A stretch of DNA of 64,000 nt, taken from assembly GCA_937858705.1 (NCBI GenBank), contig CALLZM010000021.1, positions 1-64,000 of the forward strand, given 5' to 3'. The number at the start of each line of letters is the position of its first letter. Position 1 is the first letter of the stretch. The translations under genes and the position numbers were made by a program. Positions 7,086-14,557 of the stretch are shown in pieces. The notes beneath the pieces are model-generated. The model was not told the origin of the DNA. It was given only the letters and a program-made list of their open reading frames with translations, and made no database searches. The stretch is from an uncultured Candidatus Saccharibacteria bacterium. GTDB lineage: Bacteria; Patescibacteriota; Saccharimonadia; Saccharimonadales; Saccharimonadaceae.

Positions 7086-7421
7086 ATGAATAAAGATCTA
7101 CTACAACAAGAAATAGACCAACTACTAAAACTTTATGATAAAGGTGATCTAACATCATCAGGTTTTACATCTAAATTAATCTCCTTTATAAATAACCAGC
7201 TAGATGGCGATCCTGTTTACTCAGATACACTCGGTGTTGATGATGAATTGTATAGTGAAGTAAAAGAATATATCGGTACATTGAAGGCCGTGTCAACATC
7301 AGCTATTCAGAGACGGTTTAAGATAGGATACGCAAAAGCTAGCAGACTGATAGATAAACTTGAGGAAGATGAGCTTATTAGCCCATATAACGGCCTTAGT
7401 GAGCCTAGAAAGGTATTGTAG
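7086..7421 (+). CDS. Free-standing FtsK-gamma-like winged-helix protein
   Basis: 111 aa. Residues about 50-111 match the FtsK/SpoIIIE gamma domain. The pattern AIQRRFKIGYAKASRLIDKL followed by EED, then PRKVL, corresponds to the QRRFRIGYNRAARLIDxLE and KPREVL signatures of the family. In FtsK this domain reads oriented octamers (KOPS/SRS) and activates XerD at dif. Here there is no motor domain, only about 50 N-terminal helical residues. It may direct the element to host sequences, regulate the operon or interfere with host FtsK. Its stop overlaps the GTG start of the next gene by one base, so the pair is translationally coupled. Confidence 0.75.
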   Translation: MNKDLLQQEIDQLLKLYDKGDLTSSGFTSKLISFINNQLDGDPVYSDTLGVDDELYSEVKEYIGTLKAVSTSAIQRRFKIGYAKASRLIDKLEEDELISPYNGLSEPRKVL

Positions 7422-8335
7422 TGCAACTAGGCGGTAAACCATCAAAACGAAGTAATAGCCTGTTTGATGAGGATTTTGCTTCAGGATTTGAGGATAGCAG
7501 ATTTGATAAAGCCAAGCCTTTCATTAAGGTATTCGTAGCTATACTCGTAATAGCAGGTCTAGGTGTTGGTGGATTATATTATTTTGGCAATAATAACAGT
7601 AATCAATCTTCTCATAGCCAAGCAAGCACTACACACGAGTCAGAAGACTCAAATCAATTCTCAGATGAGGAAGTTGAAGATATTCAAAAGTTCTCGGACT
7701 GCACCAGTAAAGCGTCTAGTACCGCAGACAACATAAATACAAGTAGCTCTGATTTTTATAAAAAGCTTATTGCAAACTATGATGATTGGCTCGCTTGCTA
7801 TGATAAGTATCCTGATGTAGCAAAGGATGCTAGCCCTAGTAAGTCATCGCTAGAGCTAGCTAGAAAAAACGCCATTGATAGTTCTGGAAAGTATAAAGAT
7901 ACCTATCTGTCTAGTAATTCTTATAGCTACACCCCCAGCACATATAGGCCATCATATAATTCATATAGCACCGATAACTCTAGTAGCAAGCCTAACGCCC
8001 CTAGTAGCAGTACGCCAAGCCAGCCACCACAAGCCAATACTGTTGATGTTGCGTGGTGTAGTGCAAAGAAGAGTGAGGTTAATAGCTTGTACTCACAGTA
8101 CCAGACAGCACGAAACGCAGTAGACGCATTAAACACTAAAATATCTACGGTTGATCAAACTATAAATCAGCAATATGGCGGTACAGGACTGACTGAGAGC
8201 CAAAGACAGAGAGCAAGGGCTAGTATGATGAGTGAGTACAGCGCACTTATGCCGAATCTGATGGCTCAACAAAACACAGCCAAGTCTAAATACGACTCCG
8301 CCCAAAGAGAATACTCCAGCAAAGGCTGCTACTAG
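7421..8335 (+). CDS. Membrane-anchored Ser-rich surface protein of the island
   Basis: 304 aa from a GTG start overlapping the previous stop. An N-terminal cytoplasmic tail of about 33 residues precedes one membrane segment (about 34-56, VFVAILVIAGLGVGGLYYF). The outside part has a Ser/Thr/Asn-rich linker, a helical domain with cysteines in SDCTSK and LACYDK, a Ser/Pro/Tyr-rich spacer (about 165-205), and a C-terminal coiled coil with further cysteines in AWCSAK and SKGCY. I do not recognise the family. Architecture suggests an envelope or surface role, perhaps in contact with a host cell or in exclusion of related elements. That role is inference. Confidence 0.7.
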   Translation: MQLGGKPSKRSNSLFDEDFASGFEDSRFDKAKPFIKVFVAILVIAGLGVGGLYYFGNNNSNQSSHSQASTTHESEDSNQFSDEEVEDIQKFSDCTSKASSTADNINTSSSDFYKKLIANYDDWLACYDKYPDVAKDASPSKSSLELARKNAIDSSGKYKDTYLSSNSYSYTPSTYRPSYNSYSTDNSSSKPNAPSSSTPSQPPQANTVDVAWCSAKKSEVNSLYSQYQTARNAVDALNTKISTVDQTINQQYGGTGLTESQRQRARASMMSEYSALMPNLMAQQNTAKSKYDSAQREYSSKGCY

Positions 8336-8382
8336 TGTAAATCGCCCAGCGTATTCTCCTGCTTATAGTTTAGACTAGCTAT

Positions 8383-8808
8383 ATGAGTACAGCATACAAA
8401 GATAGCACCAATAGGTCTGTATCGGTCCGAGGTAGCAATGGTAGATTTGCGAAAGGTAACAAGCCTACTAACGGTTTTGATAAAAGACCAGAGGACCGTA
8501 GCCACGGATGTTGGAATAAGTCCAGCACTCCTCGTGGAAAGCTTGAGAAGATGATGACTTTCACTGAAGATGAGCTACTTGTTGTGTCTAATGACAATAA
8601 TGCCCCAATGTTTGAGCGTAGAATAGCAAATATTATACTTGATGCAACCTGGGCGGTTCTAAGGGATATGATTGATCAGGTGTACGGCAAGCCCAAAGAG
8701 AGTGTTGATATAAAAGACAAATCCGAGAACGATCCAATAATAAAAGGTTTTGTTATTCCCACTCTGCCCAGCGATTTTATTAAAATAGACGAAGATCATT
8801 TAAGTTAA
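8383..8808 (+). CDS. Phage-like small protein, DUF5681 or small-terminase type
   Basis: 141 aa. An N-terminal basic, Gly/Asn-rich stretch (RFAKGNKPTNGF) is followed by helices, then AVLRDMIDQVYGKPKESVDI. A short basic leader plus a 'VYGKP' helix end is common in phage proteins annotated as DUF5681 or lying beside terminase genes. It is not a clear small terminase, and no large terminase is present. A TAGACT -10 six nt before the ATG indicates a separate leaderless transcript. It supports a phage ancestry for the island. Confidence 0.5.
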   Translation: MSTAYKDSTNRSVSVRGSNGRFAKGNKPTNGFDKRPEDRSHGCWNKSSTPRGKLEKMMTFTEDELLVVSNDNNAPMFERRIANIILDATWAVLRDMIDQVYGKPKESVDIKDKSENDPIIKGFVIPTLPSDFIKIDEDHLS

Positions 8809-8849
8809 GTTCAGCGTATTAGTTCAAATATACTTAGTTAGTTATAATA

Positions 8850-9661
8850 TCAGTAACAGTAATTCGCTTGTTTCATCTGTTGCTGCCTCTGTTCTATTGT
8901 CATTCTAGGCATCCTAAATAAGTCCTTCGCATTGTTATCAAATAGCCACTCAGCTATAATACAGATGTGTTCAAAGGTAGTCGCTTCTGTTGCACCAAAG
9001 GTATTTTTACGAGCTGTAACAAGCGTAGCAAAGGGTTCTCTCCAGATAAAGGAGGGAACTCTTTTGTCATCTATATACAGGTTCAAACACATTTTTCGTA
9101 GTATTATGTCCTTTTCAACTGGCGAGCCAGCCAACACCTTGTCGTAAGCAGAATTAGCTAAGTTCAAAACTCATCTTTAGTAAGTTTAATTTTGCTCACA
9201 TTAGTTAATTTGGCGGTAATTTTGTTAACCTCGGTATCTAGGTCTATGATTTCATTTTGTAGGTCTAGCAAGTCCTGCTCGTTAGTGCCATACGCTGGCG
9301 AGTGCTTGTCTAGGTTAGTATCAACGCCACGCTTTACCATTTCACTTAAATGCTCGGAGAATTGCGTAGCTAGTGAAAATAGCACCGCCAGCGTTAGGCG
9401 TCCGCTACTATCATTGGCGTATTGGACTGTAGGGAACGCCATATTTTTAATAAGGGCATTATCAGGGTTAAGCATATCTATGATTACGCCAGCGTCTCGC
9501 ATATTGCGAGCGATACGGTCAGGGTGATATGCCAAAAGCCCGTCGTAGCGTTTTGGGAACTCGGACAACATCTCTAAGAATAAAGGGCGATTATTAGCCT
9601 TTTTAGCAGACTTTTCCTCTTTGATTATTGGGGTCCATCGCCAAACATTACAATCGACCAC
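8850..9661 (-). pseudogene. Decayed second serine recombinase
   Basis: Two overlapping frames, joined by a one-base deletion in a T run near 9167 (TKDEF / NLANSAYDK), align with the intact recombinase at 3363-4967. The upstream frame keeps EEKSAKKANNRPLF, YHPDRIARN and the helix around HLSEMVKRGVDTN. It lacks the first 60 residues with the catalytic serine, and jumps from NLDKHSPAYG straight into the coiled coil, losing the recombinase domain and zinc ribbon. The downstream frame keeps SPVEKDIILRK and WREPFATLV. It is clearly non-functional and marks an older element in the same place. Confidence 0.8.
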
Positions 9662-9777
9662 AATAGGCGATACGCGCTTCGCTCACTCGGGGCAGCTGGC
9701 GTAGGGTTGGCGAAGTACCTGGAGGGGTGATAGATTTTGTAGAGGTCAAAAGAGGTAAGTTGAAGACAGCGGTGTAA
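9640..9777 (+). pseudogene. Possible nuclease-like gene remnant
   Basis: Between the recombinase remnant and the next gene, short frames read RRYALRSLGAAGVGLAKYLEG, then after a shift VIDFVEVKRGKLKTAV to a TAA. The FVEVK.GK pattern resembles the core strand of PD-(D/E)xK nucleases. It is too short to be sure, and no intact version exists in the window. Confidence 0.2.
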
Positions 9778-9788
9778 TATGGTATATT
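9760..9788 (+). promoter_or_regulatory. Promoter of the 9809 gene
   Basis: TTGAAG (9760-9765), 17 nt, TATATT (9783-9788). The predicted start of transcription at about 9795 lies downstream of the ATG at 9779, which is why the ATG at 9809 is preferred. Confidence 0.6.
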
Positions 9789-9808
9789 TTCAATACATCA
9801 ATAAACTC

Positions 9809-10465
9809 ATGAGAATATATATACCAGAGATCCATAGCGTGCTTCCTTCGATAGGCTCGAAAGATGGATTTGAGTTGGGCACGGGCGAAACAAGAGCCGA
9901 AGTAAAGGAAGCATTGTGTCGAGATGTAGATATGCTGCTCGATGTATTCTACTCAGCCCTCAGCACATCACCGAACACTGTTCCTGGCAAATCAGCCATC
10001 ATTCAGGGTGCGAAAAGAGACATAAACAGTGGATATAGTGGTGAGCATTGGCATAGGGTGATGGCACTCGATGCCGTATCGATTGAAATGACGCGGGACA
10101 CTAAAACTAGGACATGTCCTGTCGATCCATCAGGTAATCCGATGCGCATTATCGAGGAGCAGCTCTACTGCTCTCGAGAAGATGCTGACACTCATCGAGA
10201 AGCATCGGCCGGACTAGTACGGATAACTTCTGCGATTGGAGAGATAGCTACGCGCGGTGCCGAATTCTTGCATGCTGAGGTGAGGTTATTTTGTAACACA
10301 TTAGGGGAAGAAGAGTTGGTGGCCCGCATGAATACCACTGGTGGCGTTACTGTAAAGCGCAGCAAGCAAGAAATAGCCATTGTCACCGAGCCAACGAGGC
10401 GCAAACTGGTAGAATCAGCAAAACTCTTTGCACTTGCTCTTGATGAAATGCGTAAACCCGAATAA
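9809..10465 (+). CDS. Hypothetical protein (218 aa)
   Basis: I do not recognise the family. The protein is soluble and mostly helical, with a few cysteines and histidines and no membrane segment. The promoter at 9760-9788 places the mRNA start between two in-frame ATGs, favouring MRIYIPEIHS as the N-terminus. The gene at 10489 follows after 23 nt with a strong AAGGAGG site, so the two form an operon. Codon use returns to the CGA/CGC style of the host, marking the end of the island. Confidence 0.65.
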   Translation: MRIYIPEIHSVLPSIGSKDGFELGTGETRAEVKEALCRDVDMLLDVFYSALSTSPNTVPGKSAIIQGAKRDINSGYSGEHWHRVMALDAVSIEMTRDTKTRTCPVDPSGNPMRIIEEQLYCSREDADTHREASAGLVRITSAIGEIATRGAEFLHAEVRLFCNTLGEEELVARMNTTGGVTVKRSKQEIAIVTEPTRRKLVESAKLFALALDEMRKPE

Positions 10466-10488
10466 CATAATAAGTAAGGAGGTCTCGG

Positions 10489-10911
10489 ATGAGTAAAAAC
10501 ATATCAAGGCTACAATGGGTGGTTGGTGGGCTATGCCTTATGGTGGCGGTGCTTGTCGCGTTTATCGTCCTGCTTCTTATGCGGCAACCAGTCGCGGTGA
10601 CGAATTTTGAACAATGCAAGGAAGCCGGAGGTGCCATATTGGAGTCCTATCCCGAGCAATGCCTCATTGATGGTGCGACATTCATAAATAGTACTCAGCA
10701 ATTGCCAGGGAATACAGATGAATTCATCGGTATGGCAGAAAAAGATGCGCTCCATAAAGCCGAACAATCTAACACGCCGGCTCGGGTGGTCGAGCGCGAT
10801 GGCGAGGCGCTATCTGTAACGATGGATTTTACATATTGGAGACATAACTTTTATATAAGAGACGGAGTGGTGTATAAAGTAGAAGTAGAGGGATTGTCGA
10901 CGAATAACTAG
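10489..10911 (+). CDS. Membrane-anchored protein with I78-like domain
   Basis: 140 aa. A membrane segment (about residues 10-31, VVGGLCLMVAVLVAFIVLLL) anchors an outside part. The first outside motif, FEQCKEAGGAILESYPEQC, is a short Cys-pair module seen in many small bacterial exported proteins. The C-terminal half (about 78-135; AEKDALHKAEQ, RVVERDGEALSVTMDF, DGVVYKVEVEG) resembles the I78/potato-inhibitor-like fold. A protease-inhibitor function is possible but not shown. AAGGAGG precedes the ATG. It is the second gene of an operon with 9809. Confidence 0.7.
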   Translation: MSKNISRLQWVVGGLCLMVAVLVAFIVLLLMRQPVAVTNFEQCKEAGGAILESYPEQCLIDGATFINSTQQLPGNTDEFIGMAEKDALHKAEQSNTPARVVERDGEALSVTMDFTYWRHNFYIRDGVVYKVEVEGLSTNN

Positions 10912-10912
10912 C

Positions 10913-11215
10913 CTATTTTTTAGCTTTTCTCTCGAGAATACCTTTGACTGAAGGGCTGATTTCTTTATCGGTGCGATGAATACAGCCAATCCAACAACAA
11001 GGCCGTCGAATACCTTCTTTGAGCTCTTCGACTACTCGTCTTGTGTGCTCATCGCGCGTTTTTTGCTGTTTTGGATATGTCGTCCAGCATATCCATTCGT
11101 TACGAGCGAGAGGCGTGATATCGTTCCACGCTGTCTGTGCCGCTGTATCTGCAAGAAGCGCAGCTTCTAAATCTCCAGGAATGGTGTCGTGAACGGTGCC
11201 AGCGGGAAGTTTCAT
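10913..11215 (-). CDS. YdeI/OmdA-type protein
   Basis: 100 aa. The stretch WNDITPLARNEWICWTT, followed by KTRDEHTRRVVEELKEGIRRPCCW, matches the YdeI/OmpD-associated family, sometimes called bacteriocin-protection proteins. The biochemical role is not established. It is convergent with the 10489 gene (one nt apart). A TACACT -10 lies 7 nt before the ATG, so the mRNA is probably leaderless. It is divergent from the methyltransferase gene. Confidence 0.8.
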   Translation of the reverse strand: MKLPAGTVHDTIPGDLEAALLADTAAQTAWNDITPLARNEWICWTTYPKQQKTRDEHTRRVVEELKEGIRRPCCWIGCIHRTDKEISPSVKGILERKAKK

Positions 11216-11252
11216 ACTTCATAGTGTACCACACGCGTTCGATCTCTTGTGC

Positions 11253-11258
11253 TACAAT
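11253..11258 (+). promoter_or_regulatory. -10 box of the SpoU methyltransferase gene
   Basis: TACAAT ends 6 nt before the ATG at 11265. Transcription should start at or next to the A of the ATG, giving a leaderless mRNA. This sets the start of the gene, although the frame is open further upstream. Confidence 0.6.
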
Positions 11259-11264
11259 TTACTC

Positions 11265-11789
11265 ATGCAAGATACCAGAAATGTCATCGATGAATTTAAG
11301 GGCAAGCCGGAAGAGGCTATCGTTGAACAACTAGACAAAACCGATCATGGCTTGGTGATTGCCCTCGAAAATACCGAAAGAGATTTCAATATGGGTACAA
11401 TTGTGCGGAGTGCCAATGCCTTTGGTGTGAGACATATTTTCATTATTGGTCGTCGCCAGTGGAACAAGCGCGGCGCGATGGCGACGGATAAGTATCTCCA
11501 CATTCATTTCGTTGCGACCACCGAAGAATTTATAGCGTTAATGCGGGCCGCAAACAGACAAATTATTGCTATCGACAACATACCCGGGAGCCTCAATCTC
11601 GCTCAAACAAGACTGCCACGAAATGCTGTATTGGTGTTCGGGCAGGAAGGGCCGGGTATCTCCGGGGAGATGATTGCCGCGGCAGATAGTATTGTTGCCA
11701 TTGAGCAATTTGGTTCCACTCGCTCCATAAATGTTGGTGCAGCCGCAACCGTGGCTATGTACGCTTGGCTGCAACAGCATGTATTGTAG
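11265..11789 (+). CDS. SpoU/TrmH-family RNA 2'-O-methyltransferase
   Basis: 174 aa. The three SPOUT motifs are visible: NMGTIVRSANAFGV (motif 1), LVFGQEGPGIS (motif 2, part of the trefoil knot) and RSINVGAAATVAMYAW (motif 3). The enzyme transfers a methyl group from S-adenosylmethionine to a ribose in tRNA or rRNA. The exact site cannot be told. The protein is the bare catalytic domain, without the N-terminal RNA-binding domain of RlmB-type members, and resembles short TrmH/TrmL forms. The ATG at 11265 follows a -10 box by 6 nt. hisS follows after 48 nt. Confidence 0.9.
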   Translation: MQDTRNVIDEFKGKPEEAIVEQLDKTDHGLVIALENTERDFNMGTIVRSANAFGVRHIFIIGRRQWNKRGAMATDKYLHIHFVATTEEFIALMRAANRQIIAIDNIPGSLNLAQTRLPRNAVLVFGQEGPGISGEMIAAADSIVAIEQFGSTRSINVGAAATVAMYAWLQQHVL

Positions 11790-11837
11790 ATGCTTATGCT
11801 TGCGTTTACACACCTAACATGACACAATAACTACTGT

Positions 11838-13184
11838 ATGAGCAAACTAACGACCGATCCGTACAAGGGAACGAGAGACTTCTTCCCAGAAGATATGTGG
11901 CGAAGAGACTATATTTTTGGTATTTGGCGACGAGTGATGCGCCGCTATGGCTATCAGGCGTACGATGCACCGCTACTCGAGCCGCTAGAATTGTACGCCG
12001 TCAAGAGCGGCGATGAGCTGGTGAATGAGCAGACCTATCAGTTTATCGATCGTGGAGATCGCAAAGTGGCTATTCGGCCAGAGATGACCCCGAGCGTCAG
12101 TCGTATGATTGCTGCTAAACGGCAAGAAACCGCCTATCCTGCCAGGTGGTTTAGTATCGCCCAATTTATGCGCTATGAACGACCTCAGCGAGGTCGTGAA
12201 CGCGAATTTTGGCAACTGAACGCCGATCTATTTGGAATAAACGGCATAGAAGCTGAAGCTGAGATTATCGGTATCGGCGATGAGACCCTGAAAGAATTTG
12301 GTGCCAAACCAGAGTTTTATGAAATTCGTATCAATAGTCGCCAGCTTATCGACCTTGTGATGACGAATTATCTACAGCTCGACACCATTCAGTCGCACCT
12401 GATGATCAAGCTCTTTGACCGAAAAAATAAGATTAGCCACGAACAATTTCGCGACCAAGCGATAGAGATATTTGGTGCTGAAACGGCACCAGAGGGATTG
12501 GCGCGACTAGCCGAACTATTGGGCGTGCGAACTATCGCTGAGCTTCCTGAGGCTATCCGCGACAGTGAAGCGGCAAAAGAGCTAGGACGGCTGATGGATA
12601 CGCTATCTGAACGAGCTATTTCGAGTGCCTCGTTTGACATCACGCTCATGCGTGGCTTCGACTACTATACTGGCGTGGTATTTGAATTTTTTGATACACA
12701 CCCCGACAATAATCGATCGCTGTTCGGCGGCGGTCGCTATGATGGCCTGGTCGGTCTATTTGGTGCCGATCCAGTAAGTGCAGTCGGATTTGCGCCAGGG
12801 TACAGCATGACTGAGCTATTTTTGGAAGTACATAATCTACTCCCGAAATTTAGCAGCACGACCGATGTGTATGTCGGTATATTGGAAGGTGCTGAAACGG
12901 GAGCCTTTGAGCTTGCCAGGCGACTTCGTAAAGAAGGCGTCAATGTCGAGCTAGACTTTACTGGCAGGAAGCTCGATAAGCAACTCAAAACAGCTATTAA
13001 AAAGCAAGTGAAGTATCTACTATTTGTGGGTGCGAATGAACTTGCCGAAGAACTGTATGCCCTGAAAAATCTCTCGACAAGCGAAGAGCAAAAGGTGAGC
13101 TTTGAGCGAATGGTGACGGTGTTGAAAGATCGTCGACACAAGCCGCAAGACGAAGATGATACTCTATTCGATTTAGAAATATAG
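11838..13184 (+). CDS. hisS: Histidyl-tRNA synthetase
   Basis: 448 aa, class II synthetase. It begins DPYKGTRDFFPEDMW, has motif 2 around RWFSIAQFMRYERPQRGR, and the histidine-specific LMRGFDYYTGVVFEFF and FGGGRYDGL. The C-terminal anticodon-binding domain (about 345-430) is complete. It charges tRNA-His with histidine. The likely -10 CACAAT lies 9 nt before the ATG. A strong leftward promoter at 13197-13225 points back into the 3' end, so antisense transcription is possible. Confidence 0.97.
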   Translation: MSKLTTDPYKGTRDFFPEDMWRRDYIFGIWRRVMRRYGYQAYDAPLLEPLELYAVKSGDELVNEQTYQFIDRGDRKVAIRPEMTPSVSRMIAAKRQETAYPARWFSIAQFMRYERPQRGREREFWQLNADLFGINGIEAEAEIIGIGDETLKEFGAKPEFYEIRINSRQLIDLVMTNYLQLDTIQSHLMIKLFDRKNKISHEQFRDQAIEIFGAETAPEGLARLAELLGVRTIAELPEAIRDSEAAKELGRLMDTLSERAISSASFDITLMRGFDYYTGVVFEFFDTHPDNNRSLFGGGRYDGLVGLFGADPVSAVGFAPGYSMTELFLEVHNLLPKFSSTTDVYVGILEGAETGAFELARRLRKEGVNVELDFTGRKLDKQLKTAIKKQVKYLLFVGANELAEELYALKNLSTSEEQKVSFERMVTVLKDRRHKPQDEDDTLFDLEI

Positions 13185-13196
13185 CCCTATCTTTTC

Positions 13197-13225
13197 ATTA
13201 TATCACACTTTTTAAATAAAGTCAA
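13197..13225 (-). promoter_or_regulatory. Leftward consensus promoter antisense to hisS
   Basis: On the minus strand TTGACT (13220-13225), 17 nt, TATAAT (13197-13202), with GTGTGA before the -10. It is nearly identical to the promoters of glgB and the 55746 gene, but no leftward gene follows. Transcription would enter hisS in antisense. Confidence 0.6.
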
Positions 13226-13230
13226 ACAAT

Positions 13231-13259
13231 TTGTCTTACTGTATGTATTTTGGTATAAT
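13231..13259 (+). promoter_or_regulatory. Promoter of tig-clpP
   Basis: TTGTCT (13231-13236), 17 nt, TATAAT (13254-13259). The ATG of tig lies 8 nt further on. The -35 box is 5 bp from the -35 of the leftward promoter, giving a back-to-back pair. Confidence 0.75.
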
Positions 13260-13267
13260 TTACAGAT

Positions 13268-14557
13268 ATGAAGATTAACCGAGAGACAATTTCTAAGACC
13301 AAAGTAAAACTAACTATTACACTTGATGCGAGTGAGCTGAAAGATGCCGAACAAGTAGCGCTCGTGCGAATTGCCAAGACATTAAAGGTGCCTGGTTTTC
13401 GTAAGGGTCGCATACCTGTGGCGGTTGCAGCTAAACATGCCAATCCAGCCGTTTTAGCTGAAGAGACGGCAAATACTGCTCTGTCGAAAGCTGTAGCTGA
13501 AGCATTTACTAGTGAGGATTTGCGAGCACTTGATCGACCAGAGGTTGAGGTGACAAAATTTGTACCGAGCCAAGAGCTGGAATTTACTGCTGAAACAGAA
13601 ATTATGCCAGATATCAAGCTTGGCAACTATAAAAAACTAAAGGTTGGCAAGCAGGACTCTACTAAAGTAGAGCAAGCCGAAATCGATGAAGTACTCGACC
13701 GTATTCGACAACAAATGGCAACTAAAAAAGAAGTCGAACGAAAAGCAAAAAATGGCGATGAGGTTATTATCGACTTTGTGGGCAAAAAAGATGGCGTTGC
13801 GTTTGATGGCGGCACGGGCAATGCCTATCCGCTGGCGCTTGGCTCACACTCATTTATTCCTGGTTTTGAAGAAGCAATCGTGGGCCATAAACCTGGCGAG
13901 TCATTCGACATTCCACTGTCGTTTCCAGAGGATTATCAGGCGAAGGATTTGGCCGGGCAAGCAGTTGTTTTTAGTGTTGAACTGAAAAAAGTCAATGAGC
14001 AAGTATTACCGGAAATTGACGATGAGCTAGCGGCAAAGGTTGGTCCATTTACCAGTGCCGATGAATTGCTGGCTGACATCACGAAAGAGTTGACGGCACA
14101 AAAAGAGCAGACCAATCGTCAGAAATTGCAAGATGAACTGGTCGAGCAATTGGTTGCGAAAAGCACCGTGCCAGTGCCAGAAATTTTGAAGAAAGATCGT
14201 CTAGAGTCGATTGAACGAGATGTGACGCAAAACTTACTCTACCAAGGCATGACGCAAGAAACATGGCTCGAGAAGCAAGGCTTTAAGGGTAAAGATGAAT
14301 GGCTCGAAAAAGACGCTGGGCCAATGGCTGAAAAGCAAGTGCAAGCAAGTCTGGTGTTGGCTGAATTAGCGAAAGCCGAGAATATTACTGCGACTGAAGA
14401 GGAACTCGCCGCTAAGCTACAGGAATTCAAAGAACAATATGGCCGCCAGCCAGAAATGGTCAAGCGCTTCGACGAGCCTGAAGTGCAGCGAAGTGTTGCG
14501 AACCAGATTTTGACCGAAAAAACCCTTGATTTGTTGGTGAAGGAAAATGTCAAGTAA
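13268..14557 (+). CDS. tig: Trigger factor
   Basis: 429 aa, the ribosome-bound chaperone and peptidyl-prolyl isomerase. The N-terminal ribosome-binding loop is PGFRKGRIPVAV (canonical GFRxGKxP). The FKBP-like PPIase domain (about 150-245) contains GDEVIIDFVGKKDGVAFDGG and ends before the C-terminal helical cradle. Length matches the family. The mRNA is almost leaderless. Its last codons overlap the clpP start by 11 nt, coupling a nascent-chain chaperone to the protease, as in many bacteria, but clpX is not next in line. Confidence 0.95.
   Translation: MKINRETISKTKVKLTITLDASELKDAEQVALVRIAKTLKVPGFRKGRIPVAVAAKHANPAVLAEETANTALSKAVAEAFTSEDLRALDRPEVEVTKFVPSQELEFTAETEIMPDIKLGNYKKLKVGKQDSTKVEQAEIDEVLDRIRQQMATKKEVERKAKNGDEVIIDFVGKKDGVAFDGGTGNAYPLALGSHSFIPGFEEAIVGHKPGESFDIPLSFPEDYQAKDLAGQAVVFSVELKKVNEQVLPEIDDELAAKVGPFTSADELLADITKELTAQKEQTNRQKLQDELVEQLVAKSTVPVPEILKKDRLESIERDVTQNLLYQGMTQETWLEKQGFKGKDEWLEKDAGPMAEKQVQASLVLAELAKAENITATEEELAAKLQEFKEQYGRQPEMVKRFDEPEVQRSVANQILTEKTLDLLVKENVK

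Larger units (their letters stand above)
3361..9660. mobile_element. Integrated accessory island at tRNA-Leu 3' end
   Basis: The block contains a large serine recombinase next to a tRNA 3' end, a MerR-like regulator, a structured leader RNA, an operon of unfamiliar genes including an FtsK-gamma protein, a phage-like protein and the remnant of a second recombinase. Bases are more AT-rich than in the flanks, and arginine is written AGA/AGG where the host uses CGA/CGC/CGT. The left edge is set by the tRNA. The right edge is only estimated from the end of the recombinase remnant, and I found no clear direct repeat of the tRNA 3' end there. It could be a satellite element or a degraded prophage/ICE. 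No replication, capsid or conjugation genes are visible. Confidence 0.55.

Noticed and set aside
8963-9000. tRNA-3'-end-like stretch (GTTCAA ... GCACCA) beside the recombinase remnant
   Set aside because: The distance between the T-loop-like and CCA-like parts is 5 nt too long, and no T-stem or acceptor pairing forms, so it is not a usable second att site.
12737-13141. 134-codon minus-strand frame over hisS
   Set aside because: Ser-rich shadow of the hisS codons. The antisense promoter near it would make an RNA, but nothing suggests it is translated.
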